Assembly (NCBI RefSeq): GCF_029894335.1
Contig: NZ_JARXZC010000035.1
Location: 23,238-87,237 of the forward strand
Reading direction: 5' to 3'
DNA length: 64,000 bases
Source: Kitasatospora sp. MAP5-34
GTDB lineage: Bacteria; Actinomycetota; Actinomycetes; Streptomycetales; Streptomycetaceae
The translations under genes and the position numbers were made by a program. Below, piece by piece: positions 62,048 to 64,000 of the stretch (within the stretch, counting starts at the first letter, position 1; every line of letters starts with the position of its first letter). The notes under the pieces were generated by a model. It was given only the letters and a program-made list of their open reading frames with translations, had not been told where the DNA came from and did no database searches.

Positions 62048-63688
62048 ATGTCCAGCAGTACACGCCGTACCTTCCTGCGCAGAAGCGCAGTGATCGGCGG
62101 AATCACCGCGGCGGCAGCCACGGTACCCGGCCTCGCGTCCGCCGCGGATCCGGCGACGGTCGACGCGACCGGCGCCACCACGAGTGCCGCGCTCGGCCCG
62201 CTCACCTTCCTGCCCGGCGACGAGCAGTACGGGGACCTGGCTCGCGGCGCCAACCAGCGGATCGTTGCCAGCCCTGACCGGATCCGCCTGGTCGGGACGT
62301 CCGACGAGGCGCTGCAAGCGGTGCAGGCGGCAGTGCTGGCCGGCGAGCGGATAGCCGTCCGGGGCGGCGGGCACTGCTTCGAGGACTTCGTCGGCAATCC
62401 GGAGGTCAAGACGCTCATCGACCTGTCCGGGCTGAAGTCCGTCGGCTACGACGCGTCCCGCCGGGCCTTCGCGGTCGAGGCGGGGGCGCTCCTCGGCGAG
62501 GTGTACGAGCGGCTCTTCAAGGGCTGGGGCGTCACCATCCCCGGCGGGTCCTGCCCCACGGTCGGCGTCGGCGGCCACATCCAGGGTGGCGGCTACGGTC
62601 CGCTCAACCGGCTCTTCGGCCTCACCGTGGATCACCTCTACGCCATCGAGGTGGTGGTGGTGAACGCGCTCGGCGTGGCCCGGAAGGTGGTGGCCACCCG
62701 CGAGCCCTCGGACCCGAACCGCGACCTCTGGTGGGCGCACACCGGCGGTGGCGGCGGCAACTTCGGACTGGTCACCAAGTACTGGTTCCGCACTCCCGGT
62801 GCCACCGGCACCGACCCGACGGCGCTGCTGCCCACGCCGCCGAAGGAGCTGCTGGTCTGCACCGTCAACTGGGCGTGGAGCGACCTGAACCAGACGGCGT
62901 TCACCAGGCTGCTCAAGAACTACAGTGCCTGGTTCACCGCCAACAACGCACCCGACTCCCCGAACAAGCACCTCTACGCCCACCTCAGCCCGTTCCACAT
63001 ATCGGGCGGCAACGTGCACCTCAGCGTGCAGCTCTCGGCCGAGGCGGCCGACCCGGAGGGGCTGCTGGACAGCTTCCTCGCCGCAGTCAACGACGGGGTG
63101 GGCGCCACCTACCAGACCTCCGACCGGCGTCGGCTGCCCTGGCTGCTCGGTACGCGCTGGCGGGGCTTCGCCGACGGTGCCACCACCTGGCGGATCAAGG
63201 GCAAGTCCGGCTACCACCGGCAGACCTTCACCGACGAGCAGGCTGCGGCGATCTACCACCACCTGACCCGGACCGACTACTTCAACCCCGGCGCCGGAAT
63301 CCTGATCGCCTCCTACGGCGCCCAGGTCAACGCCGTCGCGCCCGACGCGACCGCGCTTCCGCACCGGGACTCCGCGCTGATCCTGATGTACGTGACCCTG
63401 TGGGCCGACCCGGCCCAGGACCCGGTCCACACCCAGTGGATCAGGGAGCTCTACCGGGATGTCTACGCCTCCACCGGCGGCGTCCCGGTCCCCGGTGACC
63501 TGACCGACGGCGCGTACGTCAATTACGCGGACGTCGACCTCGCGGACCCGGCCTGGAACACGTCCGGCGTGCCGTGGCAGACCCTGTACTACAAGGGGAA
63601 CTACCCCAAGCTCCAGCAGCTCAAGGCGCGTTGGGACCCGCAGAACATCTTCCACCACGCGCAGTCGATCACGCCGGCGGGCACCTGA
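62048..63688 (+). CDS. Tat-exported FAD-linked oxidase (berberine-bridge type)
   Basis: 546-aa flavoprotein oxidase with a twin-arginine signal (STRRTFLRRSAVIGG, cleavage near AASAA about 30). The FAD domain carries both covalent attachment residues of the bicovalent group, His109 in RGGGHCFED and Cys169 in IPGGSCPTVGVGGH, and the C-terminal berberine-bridge segment YYKGNYPKLQQLKARWDPQNIF. Such enzymes often perform a late oxidation outside the cytoplasm in antibiotic pathways. The ATG at 62048 has GGGGGA upstream; ATG 62030 adds six residues without a ribosome site. Confidence 0.93.
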   Translation: MSSSTRRTFLRRSAVIGGITAAAATVPGLASAADPATVDATGATTSAALGPLTFLPGDEQYGDLARGANQRIVASPDRIRLVGTSDEALQAVQAAVLAGERIAVRGGGHCFEDFVGNPEVKTLIDLSGLKSVGYDASRRAFAVEAGALLGEVYERLFKGWGVTIPGGSCPTVGVGGHIQGGGYGPLNRLFGLTVDHLYAIEVVVVNALGVARKVVATREPSDPNRDLWWAHTGGGGGNFGLVTKYWFRTPGATGTDPTALLPTPPKELLVCTVNWAWSDLNQTAFTRLLKNYSAWFTANNAPDSPNKHLYAHLSPFHISGGNVHLSVQLSAEAADPEGLLDSFLAAVNDGVGATYQTSDRRRLPWLLGTRWRGFADGATTWRIKGKSGYHRQTFTDEQAAAIYHHLTRTDYFNPGAGILIASYGAQVNAVAPDATALPHRDSALILMYVTLWADPAQDPVHTQWIRELYRDVYASTGGVPVPGDLTDGAYVNYADVDLADPAWNTSGVPWQTLYYKGNYPKLQQLKARWDPQNIFHHAQSITPAGT

Positions 63689-63751
63689 CAGCGAGTCCGC
63701 AGCCCGGCAAGGCCCCCGGCATCAGCCGATCCGGGCCGATGCCGGCGCTCA

Positions 63752-63833
63752 TCAGCTCCGGAGTCCCCGGCCTGACGTACACCGGCCCGGCGCATACCGG
63801 CCTGAGGTACACCGGCCGGGGCTCCGGAGCTGA
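63752..63833. repeat. 20-bp inverted repeat enclosing three 15-bp tandem repeats
   Basis: Arms 63752-63772 and 63814-63833 match over 20 bp with a single-base bulge. Between and partly within them are three 15-bp units starting at 63769, 63784 and 63799 (first and third differ by one base). It sits between the oxidase stop and the PhzE-like start: a terminator for the former or a regulatory element for the latter. Confidence 0.8.
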
Positions 63834-63889
63834 CGCCCCTTGCGGAACCCGTCCACGATGCCGTCGTCCTCCCGGAAAGAAGTCGCACC

Positions 63890-64000
63890 GTGACCACGAC
63901 CAGCCCCAGCCCCGCTGCCTTGCTCGCCCGCCTGACCGCCCCGGGCGCGCCCGCGTTCGCCCTGCTGCACCGCCGGGCTCCGCGCCTGGCCCCGGACACC
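63890..64000 (+). CDS. PhzE/anthranilate-synthase-like protein (5' end only)
   Basis: From the GTG at 63890 (GGAAAGAAG upstream) 37 codons are visible before the window ends: SPSPAALLARLTAPGAPAFA then LLHRRAPRLAPDT. This matches the start of chorismate-using 2-amino-2-desoxyisochorismate synthases (PhzE), which typically begin LL.R.L.....PFALLHRP. An anthranilate or salicylate synthase homologue is also possible. If PhzE, it would commit chorismate to phenazine or a related aminoshikimate product, in line with the PhzS-like gene upstream. Confidence 0.55.
   Translation, partial: MTTTSPSPAALLARLTAPGAPAFALLHRRAPRLAPDT

Overview
The window is very GC-rich, with dense genes, GC-rich third codon positions and frequent GTG starts. 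It carries melC1/melC2, a ureABCFGD urease operon, murT-gatD, a PASTA kinase and a LanM enzyme. This points to a filamentous actinomycete of the Streptomyces/Kitasatospora type. No rRNA, tRNA, CRISPR array, intact insertion sequence or integrase was recognised.

Layout. 1-3690: end of an ABC-transporter ATPase and a secreted PKD/FN3 phosphoesterase, separated by a strong hairpin. 4729-9229: the six-gene urease operon, with no ureE. 9243-17783: a CtaG copper-type membrane protein, a cytochrome P450, a PASTA Ser/Thr kinase, an MMPL exporter, a DMT-type membrane protein, an SDR and a polysaccharide deacetylase. 17887-21050: a glycosyltransferase/epimerase/aminotransferase operon on the opposite strand. 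21593-22878: the tyrosinase pair, then pfkA and murT-gatD, whose GatD has an unusual Gln/Pro-rich N-terminus. 26718-33829: a same-strand set of a membrane ACT-GNAT acetyltransferase, a PLP decarboxylase, a class II lanthipeptide synthetase with no visible precursor, and a secreted Cys/His-motif protein. 34137-39826: asnB, a small probably leaderless gene, glmS, an NADP-binding oxidoreductase and a PIG-L deacetylase, followed by a dedA stump. 40011-46311: DUF1918, TetR, two membrane proteins, an orphan NarL-type sensor kinase, and an erythromycin-esterase-like protein behind two palindromes and a short upstream ORF.

46677-51234 holds the most interesting locus: a class III cyclase-like protein, a three-helix membrane protein resembling the Pycsar PycTM effector, and a large protein with a degenerate P-loop. 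A CRP/FNR-type cyclic-nucleotide-binding regulator is divergently transcribed beside them. I read this as a variant Pycsar-type anti-phage system with an extra component and a built-in cyclic-nucleotide-responsive regulator.

51648-54487 is a decay zone: an SDR tail abuts half of an MFS exporter, and the second-copy arginyl-tRNA synthetase after it carries a +1 frameshift. From 54512 to the end a biosynthetic gene cluster begins. It has an AraC regulator, an NmrA-type reductase, a KSQ ketosynthase whose acyltransferase appears to be deleted, a PrnB-like protein, a PhzS-like flavin monooxygenase, a DsbA-like protein, a Tat-exported berberine-bridge-type oxidase, and the first codons of a PhzE/anthranilate-synthase-like gene that runs off the window. 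This suggests phenazine-like or other shikimate-derived chemistry.
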